Shown here one piece after another: positions 10,039-22,176 of a stretch of DNA of 64,000 bases (positions are counted from its first letter, which is position 1; each line of letters begins with the position of its first letter). Under the pieces are notes generated by a model. The model searched no databases. It was not told where the DNA came from and saw only the letters and a program-made list of their open reading frames with translations. Made by a program: the position numbers and the translations under genes. Location: positions 14,504,501 through 14,568,500 of the forward strand of contig NC_135384.1 in the NCBI RefSeq assembly GCF_049243985.1, given 5' to 3'. The stretch is from Paroedura picta. Taxonomy: Eukaryota > Chordata > Lepidosauria > Squamata > Gekkonidae.

Positions 10039-13000
10039 CTGAAAGAAAAAGAAGAATATTTTTCAGTATTTAAAAGCTGTGACTAGTAACTATGAGACAA
10101 TCCTAAATATGAGGTGTACATTTATACCCCTCCCTTCTCTTACCTCCTTCAGCTCTTCTTTATAACAGATATGTCAATGTTTTGGGATAATGGTATTGCT
10201 AATGTTTTTGTGACTGGACATGAGTACCTGAGAGATTAGAGGGTGACACACCTGTCATTATCAGCTGCTTATCAGGTTCACTCTCCTCTGACGTTCTCAG
10301 GCACTTCCTTCCAAAGTGGAAGTTGGGATGTATTTAAATCAGGTGAATCATGGCTGAATCACTAGATCACCATTTGGACTATTTAAATGCAGAGGATTGG
10401 TGATTCGGCTTAGCTGGGGTTTAAAATTTCTTAATTAACATTGATTTGAGTACTTTTTGGCTTATCCAAACCAAATACCATGCCTAGTTACAACATGGGT
10501 AATCTCAACATTCTGTTTGGAGAACTTTATAATGTTGTGGATGCACGAGGTCATGTCTGACCTTTGGGGTGACGCCCTCTAACATTTTCATGGCAGACTC
10601 AATACGGGGTGGTTTGCCAGTGCCTTCCCCAGTCATTACCGTTTACCCCCCAGCAAGCTGGGTACTCATTTTATTGACCTTGGAAGGATGGAAGGCTGAG
10701 TCAATCTTGAGCCAGCTGCTGGGATTGAGCTCCCAGCCTCATGGGCAGAGCTTCAGACTGCATGTCTGCTGCCTTACAACTCTGCGCCACAAGAGGCTCT
10801 TACCTCAGATGTATTCAAAACTACATTCTGAGGGCAGACTGCCCTGCTCTGTCTAAAAAAGAAGAAGAAATGATTTCAATTTCTTGAAGATATTTTTCCA
10901 CAGAAGCTACAGAACGATTCCATCTCCTTTTACTTTCTCCTCATATATTTGTATTTTAAGTGATATTGTATCAACCATTGGTGGTGGTGAGTCAGTCAGA
11001 CATTTTACAAAAAAGCCAATCCATAGTCTGCAAAAAATATTGGCTACACTGATTGCTCAAGTAATTATGTATCTTGATTGTAACTAACCTTTGATGGCAA
11101 CCAACCTTCTTCCCCAATTTCTAACTATATGTGAAGCTTTAGGGTGTTTGTTGGAATAAATCTGTAGAAATGAGCATGCACATGAAAGCTTATACACAGT
11201 TTATAATTTTGTTGGTCCTAAAGGTTCAACTAGATTGGGCTCAGACGATGTTCTATTGCATCTGAGCAATAAGGCCACCCATCTCAATCTAAATTTTCAA
11301 CTGTATTTGTTATGTGGGGTGGTTAAATTTAAAGCTATGTTGATGTCCAAGTAGAAAGAAGTTGCCAGATCTTTATTGGCTATTTTTGAGGGTTTTGTGT
11401 TTTGTCAGTATTCCCAGAATTGAAGAAGTGATTGTGTTTAATTCTATGCCACCTAAACCTGCATTTTCTTATCTTGAAATGACAGAATAACAGAGCTTCT
11501 CCAATTATTACTTCCATTTCTATAAGAATGTTCTACAGCATACCCTTCTGCTCAGAGATCATCCCTTCTGGACAGGACGTACAATCATAGCAGCAAAATT
11601 TATTTCTCTCCTTCTTAGTCTTGCTGTAGCCAGGCTGGCATGGGTCATTGCAGACAGAAATAGGAAGCACCTGTCCATGATTACAGAGTTAGATTATGTT
11701 ACGTATGGCAGGACATTGCCCTACAGTATGGCATACTGTCCCTAACAATCATTGGTACCCCTCAGTAGCCTAGGCTTCTGTCCAAGCCAGGCACTTTTAA
11801 AGTCTGCCAAGACCTTGCTGGGCCAGACTACATATTTTTCTTTACCACAGATTTAACATGACAGTTGCAGTGCAGCCTGAAACACATATTGCACTCCTCT
11901 CCCCACCCCCCAATTGTACTGCTGATTTAATGACCAGCAGTACTGTGTTTGCCTAGGGGCTCCTAGGCAATTTCTTGTTGGCTCATACCCATGACTCACC
12001 CGGAGCAAATCTGCCAGGAGAGATTGCTCCCCCATCATCTGAGCTAGACCCACTGTGACCTTTGTTTAAGCACATCAAGACCCATCTCCTCCCCCAGACA
12101 AGGCATTCTCACCTATAGAAAATTTCATCCTGTGCCTACCTAGTGCCCAGCACATACACCCTCTCCCAAAAATATATTTAGACACTGGCTATCTTCTGAT
12201 CCATTCAGAACACCCTTCATAACGCTGGTTGGTTGTGTCACTCTCTGGTCTCTGATCCACAGGACTGGTAAATATACTGATTGCAATCCTTTTTCCCACT
12301 TTATTTTCCTACCTGCTCGAATGCTAGTGTGCTAGATATATTTTTGCCTATTCCTTTTTGTTATTTTCTTACTAATAAGGATTGTTATTATTTTACTATA
12401 ACTATCTGTTGTCTGCCTAGAGTTCTAAAGGGTGTAATCACTCTGTAAACCTTGGCAAACAATACTTAATGCTACATTACCAAATATCTCACAAAGTAAT
12501 TCCCCACTGCTCAATATACTTGTGTCTTGGGTCATGTGTGTGTGCATTTCTGGTAACAGCATCAAATAAATGCCTTTTAATAATGGGTGGTATGCCATGA
12601 TTTTTTGGGGGGGAGGGTAGAAATTATGACATCAGAGAAATTATCACTTTGTATTAAGCAGGAGAGTTTTTTCTGACCTCATCGATGATCTGTGATTTTT
12701 TAATAATGAGGTCACAGCTGGGTTTCTTGTGACAACTAAATGGAAGGCTGAAACTTTCATTTTGATAGTAGAACTGTACTGAAAGAATTGCCGGCATATT
12801 TTATCTCCTTAAATCAAAGGGAGAGTGTTGACATTGTCGATGTATACACCGATGTGACAAATGTGCTGTAGGTACAAATTTACTGATTGTAACAGTGGAC
12901 TTGATTGCTGAAAAAACCCTTTTTTGTATTTAGAAGTGTTATACAAAGATATTAAACAAAGACTACATAAAGACTGCTTCACAGAAGTCCCATTGCTATG

Positions 13001-16000
13001 ACAACTTACTTAACAAGAGGAGTATAAACAGTTAAGGAACTGGCTCAATTGAGAGAACTGAAGAATCAAGATAGTGTTTTGGTATTTCTATTTTTTACTT
13101 TGACGTTGGGATTAGAACTGATGAGTGCATATACAAAAACATCCCCAGAGGTGATTAGAAAAACTTCACCTGCTTGATTACAGCTGATTTGCTAAAAGAA
13201 ACCTGTTTCCAGTAAATTTATTCATAGATACAGTAGAAAGACCTGCAAGTTGCAGCAACCAATACACTGCTCTGCAAAACAAAACAAAACAAAAAAAAAA
13301 CTTGGTGCAGAGAAGAAGAAGGGTTCATTCTTATATGCCGCTTTTCCTACCCGAGGGAGTCTCAAAGTGGTTTAATTTCACCTTCCCTTTCAATTCATAA
13401 TTTTCAAAAGAAGGAATTAGGTAGCTAACAAAAGAAGGAATTGAGGTAAGAAAATCAAACACTGGTCTTCTCTCACCTGGTTAAAGCTTCTATGCCACAC
13501 AATTTTGTCATCCGCTAGAGTCAGCTCTTTGCCTGAAGGGGCCTGAGGATCCAGTTGTCCCACTTTCACTCTAACAAAGGACCCATTTGTGAAGGTAACC
13601 CAATTGGTAACATCAAAAGCTGTAACTAATTCTCCATCTTGATCAAACTGCAGAGTTTCTCCAACACTATTGTTGAAGAAGATTCTCCTTAAAAAGTTGT
13701 GTAACTAGATTGGAAAAGAAAAGGAAAACAGCAAGAATGGTTCACATTTTGGATCACTTGCAGCTGAGTTTTAAAAGATTCTGACCAAACACACACATAA
13801 ACAAACAAATTATGTTGGTGGCAGGACTGAATGTGCAAAGTGGAAGGAGAAAGAATTCCAGTCATCTGTAATGACCAGATTAAATAATTGCTGTACCTGC
13901 CATGGCTGTATATTCTGAACTTCCAGCCTCCCATCTTCTACCAGTACTCTATGCATGGATCCACGTGTATGGAAATTGTGCAAAGCATGAGCCACAGCAT
14001 AGACAGCATTGTAGACATTATAGCTGTGACCAGTCATCTGCATTTCAAACAAAGGGCCAGGAAGGCTCTCCAGTTTCTCTTCACTGCTGCAGATTTTCTT
14101 CATATTCTCTCTCTCATGTGACAATGAACAGCTGAACGCTTGCTCCCAAAAGTTCTGAATGAAACCATCTCCTGCAGCCCGGGAAGGTCTTATGGTCTGA
14201 AGGAATTCCTGGAATCCCGGGGGCTGATTGGAATGGACTGTAAAGGACAGGGCCCCATGGAGGGAGTCTGTATCTAAAACCCTTTGAATAGAAAATGACT
14301 CAAAGTCCCAGTGTGATGTAACTATCCACACTTTACCCAGAGGAGGCAATAAAACCAAATGAGCTAAATAAAGAGATAGCCTTACTGCCAAAATGGTTGG
14401 AGGTTCTCCATACACAAAAAATACATTGGTTTTCCTATCCATAAGAACTGTGTACTGTTCAGCCTGTTCAACTATCATCTCTGCCATCTGTTTCATATAA
14501 GTCGGCTTTGGTATTTTGTGTGCGAATGCAAGGCAAATGCTATTTTCAAAGAGAATTGGTACTATTCTCTGCACAAAGTAGTTTCCATTATCATCATCCA
14601 TAGCCATGAGCCCTATCCAAGTCCATTGAAAATGATGAAGTAACTGTACAACCCCGCTGTACTGATAGGTTTCATCAGGTACCATCTGATATATGGAATG
14701 AAATTGTTGTTTGTCATCCTTTCCAAGGGAAAATGACCCATGAATGAGCTGGGGAAAAAAAACATTATCATTTTGTCTTATTAATGACATTAGAATTTTC
14801 ACTGGCATGCTGGAATTGTGAAGTCTGTGTACCCGCCATGCTGATGGCTTACCTGAGGAGTCTTGTAGATGTTCAGGATTGAGGCCATATTAGCAGAGGT
14901 TTCAGACAAAAGCCCTCCAATGGCAGCTATGACTTTCTGCCGGCTATCACAACTGTAGTTAGGGACCAGCTTCTGCTGTGAAGAAAGTAAGCTGAGGGTG
15001 GCCTTAAAAGTCATCCTTCCCAGGCTGTAGGTGTTGAGGATGTAGAGACCCAGACTGACATTTGGTAAGAAGTTGGGATTGCTGTTGAGCTCTTTTACAG
15101 CAAATGTGAAGGCCAAAATATGCTGGTAGTTTTTTGTTACTGACCTGCAAAGAGGATATTGAAGAAAGCAACCAAAATATATTTACAATGTTCTTCTGAT
15201 GTGCTGAACCCCCAGGTTATGAATCAGTTTATTTAGGTATGCCTTTAGCAAGTGCTATATGAACTTTATATTGCATTTCAGGGAAGTCCGGGTGTTTTTT
15301 TGTTTGCTTTCAGTTCTGCCTTTGCCAAGGATACCATGTTCATATTGCTGCTCTTGGTCAGCAGAGTCTAGAAACTAGAGCCTAGAAACTAGAACCCATT
15401 TGATTGAATTGCAGGAGGGCATTTTGGGCTGGAATAAGACACGGCACACAATTATTGGGTATAAACATGGCCACAGCTTTATTACCTCCCCATGGGATGG
15501 TTGGCACAGCATGGGAGAGGGAGCCTGGCCTAGCAGTCAGCAGACTGCACCAAAACCTGGGCTTCCCAAGGCTCCCTGGGGATTTACATCATTCTCAGTT
15601 AGGAAAGCAGATCCCCTTGCCTACTGGAGTCTGCCCTACAGGAGGCAAACTATGTGGGTGGAGCCACCAGGCACCCAACTGCTTTGGCTGCCCCCAAGGC
15701 TGCCTGGCAATGAGCCTCTGGCCTCCCAACAGGGTAAGCCATGCTCGTTTACATGCTGCCTCCTATGGAGGCCCTGAACCCCACGGAGTCACCCACCAGA
15801 CTCCCTGCCAATAGGCTCCATCCCATGCGAAACCCGCAGCTGTGATGGAATATGAACCATGAAACATCCACCACATGCATCAGCTGCACAGCTGATTCCT
15901 TGCTGTGCATGACCTTCAACTATTGTCTAGAGATCCATTATCATGCTCAGCCGAACATTTTCTTATTAAAATGTCTAGTAGATTCTTACTTATCCCTTTG

Positions 16001-17914
16001 TTTTCTTTTAAAGAAAAGGACTCTGGTTTGACATCTCAATGCTTTTAGCTGATCAGGAAGTGGCATTATAAAAACTAATAATCATGAGATTGGAAGATAT
16101 AAATGGGCAATCAATTTTGGCTGATTTGTTTGTGGTCTTCTCTGCCTTTGCTGTGGATGCCATTGTTCTATTTGTTTGAGAGCCAGTTTGGTGTAGTGGT
16201 TAGGAGTGCGGACTTCTAATCTGGCATGCTGGCTTCGATTCTGCACTCCCCCACATGCAGCCAGCTGAGTGGGCTCGCCACGGCACTGATAAAACTGTTC
16301 TGACTGAGCAGGAATATCAGGGCTCTCTCAGCCTCACCCACCTCACAGGGTGTCTGTTGTGGGGAGAGGAAAGGGAAGGCGACTGTAAGCCACTTTGAGA
16401 CTCCTTTGGGTAGATAAAAGCGGCATATAAGAACCAACTCTTCTTCTTCTTCATGATTTCACATGGCATCATTGTTATCTGTTTTGGTGACTATCGTTTT
16501 TCCTATGAAGCAGTCATCTTCAGCAGGGGTAGTCAACTTGTGGTCCTCCAGATGTTCATGGACTACAATTACCATGAGCCCCTGCCAGAAAACGCTTCAG
16601 TTTTTAACATGCCATCTGTGTGTACATTGTTCACTAATTTATTCGAAGTTGTTTGAATCCAATGGAGTTCAAACAATATAAGAAAGTTTAAAGTTTAAAG
16701 AAACAAGAGAATCAGCATTAAAATAGATAAGAGGAAAAAGAGATCTACAAATTGGAATCAGTAGCGTACATTAAAATCTGCAATATTCCCATGTATGCCT
16801 CAGTGGAAATGGTGTTAGTGCAGAGTTTTTGGTTTTTCAAGTGATTCAAATGGACTTAGCAACAGTGAAAGTACAATAGTTCATATTTGCAGACAGAAGG
16901 TTAAGCATATGCCAATAATCAAAGCAGATATCTAAATTGTGATAAGTGATAAGGCCATAAAACTCCAGGGCAATGGGGAGCAGCTTTAATTGTCAGCTGA
17001 TATGAGAAGCCAAATGGAATTATTACATTCTGCTATATAGACGGACAAATCAAAATATCAATGTGTACTTCAAACTTGGAAACCTGCAAGATTAGGTCAC
17101 CTTCTTGAAATCTGACATCACCATTCGGTATATTCTGACAATTATTTATAACAACAGAAGAAAAGCAGAATTCTTTTCTGCTACCTAACTCCAAATTATT
17201 ATTTAAAACAATGTGGATAATATGCATGCTTTTGGCTTTTCTTACTTCTATCTCCTCATATATGGTTGTTCAAATCAACCAAAACAAATGGCAATCCTGA
17301 AGCTTGCTGGAATGCCATCTTTCCCATTGAAGAGAAAACTTATTGTTCCTTAGCACTGCATGACTAGAATGGTTTGAGGAAATTGCAGAAAGACACCTCT
17401 GTTTCTGCCTTTGGTCACTCATATGGTCTCAGCCTAATCTACCTCTCACCATGGCGATAAGGACAAAAAGGAAGAGAGAAGACCAATGCAAGACACTTTG
17501 GATTCCCATTGAGGAGAAAGGGGGGGGGGTGTCCCTGAAGCAAATAACATGGAATGAAAACTCAATCTGTGGTTATTTACTCACTGCCTGACTACAACTA
17601 TCAGATTCAGTTATGAAAGAAAAATGTAATACTTACATAGGTTCATCGACCAGCGTAAGTGCCGGGTGTTCTAGGAAAGATGGAGGGTTATTGAAGTAAG
17701 CAACTTGAGTGGCGATCCCACCAATAAGAAGGTCCCCTGGCTGATAAAAGTTGTGAGGAATCGGAAAGGGGTCATCGTATATGGAGCAGTTAATGGAAGA
17801 CCTCTGACACACTGTACGACAAGGCGGCACCAGCAGCAACAGCATCAGTAGGAGAATCATGTCCATGACAAGACTTCCCTTCCAGCTGCAGACAAACACT
17901 TTCCAATCCACCAT
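9140..17914 (-). CDS. V2R gene B: complete type-2 vomeronasal receptor, 891 aa
   Basis: Complete six-exon V2R, a class C GPCR expected to detect pheromone or prey/predator cues at the vomeronasal epithelium. Exons: 17637-17914, 14853-15144, 13897-14748, 13477-13704, 11544-11670, 9140-10038. Summed coding length is 2676 nt including the stop, giving 891 residues, normal for the family. Approximate domains: signal peptide within residues 19-35, ligand-binding domain 50-550, cysteine-rich linker 550-610 ([28 protein letters not shown]) and 7-TM 615-875. The family C tail motif [11 protein letters not shown] is near the C-terminus. The exon 5 donor is GTATGC instead of the GTAAGA of its paralogues, which may weaken splicing. 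A plausible poly(A) signal AATAAA lies about 60 bases past the stop (9074-9079). The closest RefSeq-style name would be vomeronasal type-2 receptor 26-like, but I do not assign a symbol. Confidence 0.93.
10545..10803 (-). mobile_element. Sauria-type SINE
   Basis: Reverse copy in gene B intron 5. The head is at the right (GAGCCTCTTGTGGCGCAGAG on the minus strand), the BovB-like end at the left. The TTTACC tail is missing. Confidence 0.87.
11544..11670 (-). CDS. Gene B exon 5 (cysteine-rich linker)
   Basis: 127 nt, open: [17 protein letters not shown] through [17 protein letters not shown]. Donor is GTATGC at 11538-11543. Compared with A, C and E, several bases just beyond the donor are missing, which shortens the usual GTAAGAGG context. 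Confidence 0.88.
11736..12560. repeat. Unclassified dispersed repeat in gene B intron 4
   Basis: Its left part (GGTACCCCTCAGTAGCCTAG, AAAGTCTGCCAAGACC) recurs in diverged form at 45985-46060. A TATA-like AAAATATATTTAGACACTGG at about 12168 suggests an old LTR, but ends were not found. Confidence 0.35.
13306..13391 (-). mobile_element. tRNA-headed SINE, 3' fragment
   Basis: Only the 3' end is present (GAAGAAGAAG tail, TATATGCCGCTTTTCCTACC on the plus strand). It lies in gene B intron 4, about 85 bases from exon 4. Confidence 0.75.
13477..13704 (-). CDS. Gene B exon 4
   Basis: 228 nt, open and phase 0 at both ends. It reads [16 protein letters not shown] to VWHRSFNQ. It carries FVRVKVG where the other genes have FARVKVG. 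Confidence 0.9.
13897..14748 (-). CDS. Gene B exon 3 (ligand-binding core)
   Basis: 852 nt, open. Starts [16 protein letters not shown] and ends IQPWQ at donor GTACAG. It retains [27 protein letters not shown] and HWDFESFS. Confidence 0.92.
14853..15144 (-). CDS. Gene B exon 2
   Basis: 292 nt, open. Acceptor CTTTGCAG, donor GTAAGC. Reads [14 protein letters not shown] to YKTPQ. Confidence 0.9.
15370..15960. repeat. Unclassified insertion in gene B intron 1
   Basis: A GC-richer stretch that breaks similarity between intron 1 of genes A and B. It starts near a doubled AGAAACTAGAACC-like motif. It contains CAGCTTTATTACC (an AATAAAG on the minus strand). It may be a fossil LTR, but no terminal repeats or target duplication were found. 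Confidence 0.35.
16180..16453 (+). mobile_element. tRNA-headed CORE/MIR-like SINE, complete
   Basis: Gene B intron 1, plus strand: GAGCCAGTTTGGTGTAGTGG head, full core, ends TATAAGAACCAACTC plus TTC repeats. Gene A lacks it at the matching place. Confidence 0.9.
17637..17914 (-). CDS. Gene B exon 1 (start and signal peptide)
   Basis: 278 nt from the ATG at 17914 (MVDWKV) to donor GTAAGT. A second ATG pair precedes the hydrophobic stretch [13 protein letters not shown], so the true start could be either; the upstream one is shared in position with genes C and D. Confidence 0.87.
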
Positions 17915-17969
17915 ATTATATCACATCAGTTTTGCCTCTTCATTCTTCATATGACTAACAACTTTGCTG

Positions 17970-19480
17970 GCCCTTTGGTTTAAAAACTGCCATAGAAGGA
18001 AATATCTTCTTTCTGCTCCTGAATTAGAATTGATCATTGTTATTCATATCATGATATTGTATCGAAGTACCCAAAAGACCAATATATGGAAAAGAATACA
18101 AAGAGATTTAAACATTTCCCCTCAGTTTATTACTCAAGGGAAAAAAGGTGGGTCACATCTGGGGACAGTTGATAAGAGCCCTTTTGAAATCTTGTGCGTA
18201 ATTTAATTTCTAAGTGGTGGCGTTTTATTTATTTATTTATTTATTTTTGCACCGGGTGTGGCTGTTTCCAAACAGGATTTCCATTTCTTAGATTTTCTTC
18301 AGATTAAAAAATCCGCTGTAATAATGAGGTAATTCGTTGAGAATTAACAAGGTGCAATATTATACATAAAAGTAATTTAAAGACAACATTTGAGGGCAAC
18401 AAGCTGAAGGAAAACCTACCGTAAAATAGGCTGGGAATGGGGAATACAGTCATTCTTCTGAGGCTTCTTTAATTTTAGATGCAGTTCTGATGAATAAATC
18501 ATCATTTTATACAACTTAAATGAAGTTGTTATTAGTTACCTCGCTAGTACGTTTAGGAAATCCACTGCAAACAAGGAAGAAGACAGTAATTTTGACAGTT
18601 TGGCTGGAGATAATTGCCCCCCACTGAGGACTGCTTTGGGGCCCCGCACCTGCTACCCTGAAAACCAGATGTGCAGACAGAAGAATTTGTTGTCTCCAAA
18701 GTTCTAATAGATCAAGGGATTCCTTCATTTTGCTAAAGTGGTAAAGATGGGGGCCTAAGTAACTGATATATTCCATCTATAGCATGATAGTTTACCTTTC
18801 CTGTGGCTTCTGCTTTTCTTTGATGTTTTGTGTGTGTATGATGAACAAGAACTGCTGTGATAAACTACATCCTTTTCAATGGGTAGTGCCCAGACACAGT
18901 TACCTTCTCTTAAAATACTAGGCATTTCTGCATGTAGGAGCAGAAGTCATTTACTTTAATGTTGCCACAAATCAATCTCTGTGTAAATCATGTTTTATCA
19001 TAGTATTTATGCCAGGTATCATAAAGGTCTCTGACCTTTTCAGCCTGAAGATACATTTGGAATACTGGCTCACAATGATGAGCTCATCTACAAATAGCCT
19101 ATCCTATTTGGTGGAGTCAACCACATAATGTCACGGAGCAGGGTTGGGCATAACTCTGAAAGTAAATCTTCAGCATTTCAGACAGGTCTTCTGTGTAATT
19201 GAATCCTCATCTTTCAGTATCTGTCTCAATTCTGTAAGCATTTAACAAACATATGCCGAGGAATGGGCGAAAAAGAATATTTCTTCTTCTGGCCATCCCA
19301 CTACATATTCTCTTTATAGTGGTGTACAGTAAGGAAGTGATCCTGGACAGATTTTGAGAAGAGCATAAATTGTTTTTGAAAAATGAACAGAAGTTAATGT
19401 ACTGACGGTATTATTAACTTCCAGTTTTAATACATATATAGAATTCCCAGCTAATTGCATTAACACGGGGGTTCTGTGGT
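17970..19480. other. B-C spacer, upstream region of gene B
   Basis: Paralogous to the spacers at 6613-7450, 31780-32640 and 43320-44230. No gene seen. The conserved CAGACACAGTTACCTTCTCT block is at 18892-18911. Confidence 0.6.
18219..18246. repeat. (TTTA)n simple repeat
   Basis: Six TTTA units upstream of gene B. Confidence 0.9.
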
Positions 19481-19559
19481 TAGTAGGAGAGGGCCAGAAC
19501 AGGAAGTGAATTTGCCCATCCTGGATGGAATGTGATTGAAGATCTTATACTCAGCTAGG

Positions 19560-20160
19560 ACTTTGTGGGTGGTTTTCATTTCTTCCCTGTTTAAGGAGGC
19601 ACATGTCACCAGAGCAGCCCAGCTTGTGTTTTTCCATTTATGCCAAGCAAGGCTACTAGCATCCTAACTGTCTGAGGAACACCAGAGTATGCGGATCCAT
19701 GTGACGGTCATCTCCTGTCTGGATTTCTGTAACTGACTCTACACATGCCTTCCCTTATCCTTGACTTGGAAATCACAGTTGGTACAAAATGCAACAGCTA
19801 GGACATCTTGAAGAGCCCACATCCAGTCAGTGCTGAGGCAGCTGTACTGGTTACCAGTTGCTTACCGGATCATGTTCAAGGTTTTGGTGCTGATTTTAAG
19901 GCCTTTTGCAGTCTGAGACCAATATTTTTGAGGGATCTTCTCACTCCCTATGCCCCGCGTAGGGCAGTATGCTCTGCAGGTTTATATATGTAGGATATCC
20001 CTGGCCCATGTGAAGCTAACCTGGCCTTGACCAGGGCCAGTGCTTTTTGGTCCTGCCCCCTGCCTGGTGGAATGAGCTACTGGAAGAGCTGAGGGCCCTG
20101 ATAGAACTGACTCAGTTCTGCATGACCAAGATGGAACTCTTCTACCAGGTGTTTGGTTAC
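19560..20160 (+). mobile_element. L2-like LINE fragment
   Basis: In the B-C spacer. Diverged coding traces of the RT C-terminus: a DYCN-like stretch near 19725, then LTPYAPRRA near 19946-19970, and WNELLEEL-like sequence near 20070. No frame is open throughout. Confidence 0.6.
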
Positions 20161-20164
20161 ATTA

Positions 20165-21140
20165 CAATACAAAAGCTTTTAATGGCATGCAAGATGTAAA
20201 ACAACATACAAAATTAATTCAGTGACACAGATCTATAAAACAATAAAAGGCCTTTGATTCAATCAAGTGTCATTAATTATGGGAGAAATTAAAGAAGTTA
20301 GGATTAGATCACCAGTACCAGACAGACTGTATCCTCTCAGGAAAAAAAATGTTTACAGAACATCAACCAATCAAAAACAAAGGTTGAGCTGCAAAAAAAC
20401 AATTTTTCAAAACTTCAAATATTCATTACATAAAGTGCACTTAATCAACACGTTAAAACATACTGATCTTAATTTTAAAACATCACATTTCTAACTGCAC
20501 ATGGAATAGACTTACATAGAATAGACCAAACTTGTTTTGGTTCCAATGGGTCTTACTCAGTGTTCAAGATATTGTGAGGAATGCACTCAAATATAAAATC
20601 AAAACCAAAAGGCTTGCCGGGTGGCAAAGGTAAATCTCTTAGGCAACTAGTCTTTCTAAACTAAAGATATCAGATGTGGAACCCACATTCTAAAATATGT
20701 ATTTCCAGAAGCCACCTCTTCTGCTTTTGCCCAGCTCTCAATCAACAGTCTATGCCCATGTGTGTCAGTCAAAGCTTTAGTCTCTAAAAAGGGCTAATAG
20801 GCCTATTAAATGTAGGAGACTTTAAAATGAACATTTGTGTTCAAATACTGTCTACGAAATTTGGATGACCATTCAACCATTGGGTTTTTTTCTTTCAAGC
20901 ATTCATCTTCCTTTACTTTGAAGGTACTTGTTGAGGAGGAAAGAAAAGCTCTCCCCTTTCTATAACTGAATTATCATTTAAATCATACTAAATTGATTTT
21001 GGTTGGAGTTATGCATGATTAAGATGGTCACATAGACAGCCAACCTGGCAGATGGATGGGTGAATTAATTTGTATAGATTACTAAACCCAAAAGAATTGC
21101 ATCTGAAGGAAGCAGGAAACAGGCTGTTCTTTCCTTTTCT
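20165..21140. other. B-C spacer, downstream of gene C
   Basis: AT-rich and without recognised repeats or coding frames. Part of it may be an old repeat, but nothing could be assigned. Confidence 0.5.
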
Positions 21141-21277
21141 TTAATTTGGGCTGCCACCAAGTAGGATCTCAATGGGTGACACAAAAAAAAGCAAAAAGAA
21201 ATAAACAGCTCTTCATTCTTTACCATCATCAACATTCAACCAAAATTGGGGGTATAAGGAGAGGATGGCAGAGAATT

Positions 21278-22176
21278 TCACACTTTCCTAATTATCTGCT
21301 CTCGAATGTTCATCTCTGGCCTCAGCAAAATGATGTAGCACTTTGGGGAAAAGATGCAAACCAGTAAGCCAGCACCAGATGACAAAATGGAGAAGATCTC
21401 CACAGCCACCATGAATTTTCCTTTAGAGCTCAAGTAAGCTGGAATAAAGGAAAACCAAACACTGCAAAAGACCAACATACTGAAAGTGATAAACTTGGCT
21501 TCATTGAAATTGCCGGGTAACTTCCTGGCAAGAAAAGCCACTGAGAAGCTGACACTGGACAGAAAACCCAGATAGCCAAGGACTGAGTAAAACATGGTTG
21601 CAGAACCCTCATTACATTCCAGGACGATTCTCTTGGGTTGTGATTGCATATTCATTTGTGGGAAGGGAGGGGAAATACAAACCCAAAGAGTACAGATCAC
21701 TGCTTGTATTAAGGATCCAGAAAGGACAATGGAATGGGCCAGTTTTTTACCCACCCATTTCCTCATGCTCGACCCTGGTTTGGTGGCCATGAAGGCTAAG
21801 ACAACAGTGATGGTTTTGGCTAGGACAGTTGAAAGAGCTACACAAAAGATGAGGCCAAATGTAGTCTGACGCAGTAGGCAGGTCACCTTCCCTGGTTTTC
21901 CAATGAACAGCAAGGAGCTGAGAAAGCAAAGCAGGAGGGAGAGGAGGAGAATGTAGGTGAGGCTCCGGTTGTTGGCTTTAACAATGGGAGTGTTCTTGTA
22001 TTTCATGAAGGTTCCTAGCACCAAAGCTGTGAGCAGAGAGAAAGATACAGCCAAGATGACAAAGATTATCCCTATAGTCTCTTCATAGGAAAGGTATGTT
22101 GGGATTTTGGGAAGGCAATCATGATGGTCTGCACTTGGATAGTGGTCATCTGGACATTTGACACAGACATCCATAT
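21278..22176 (-). CDS. Gene C exon 6 (7-TM domain and stop)
   Basis: 899 nt. Begins with the split Asp codon and [19 protein letters not shown], where the other genes have MDACVKC. Seven hydrophobic segments follow; it ends REQIIRKV. Confidence 0.95.
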
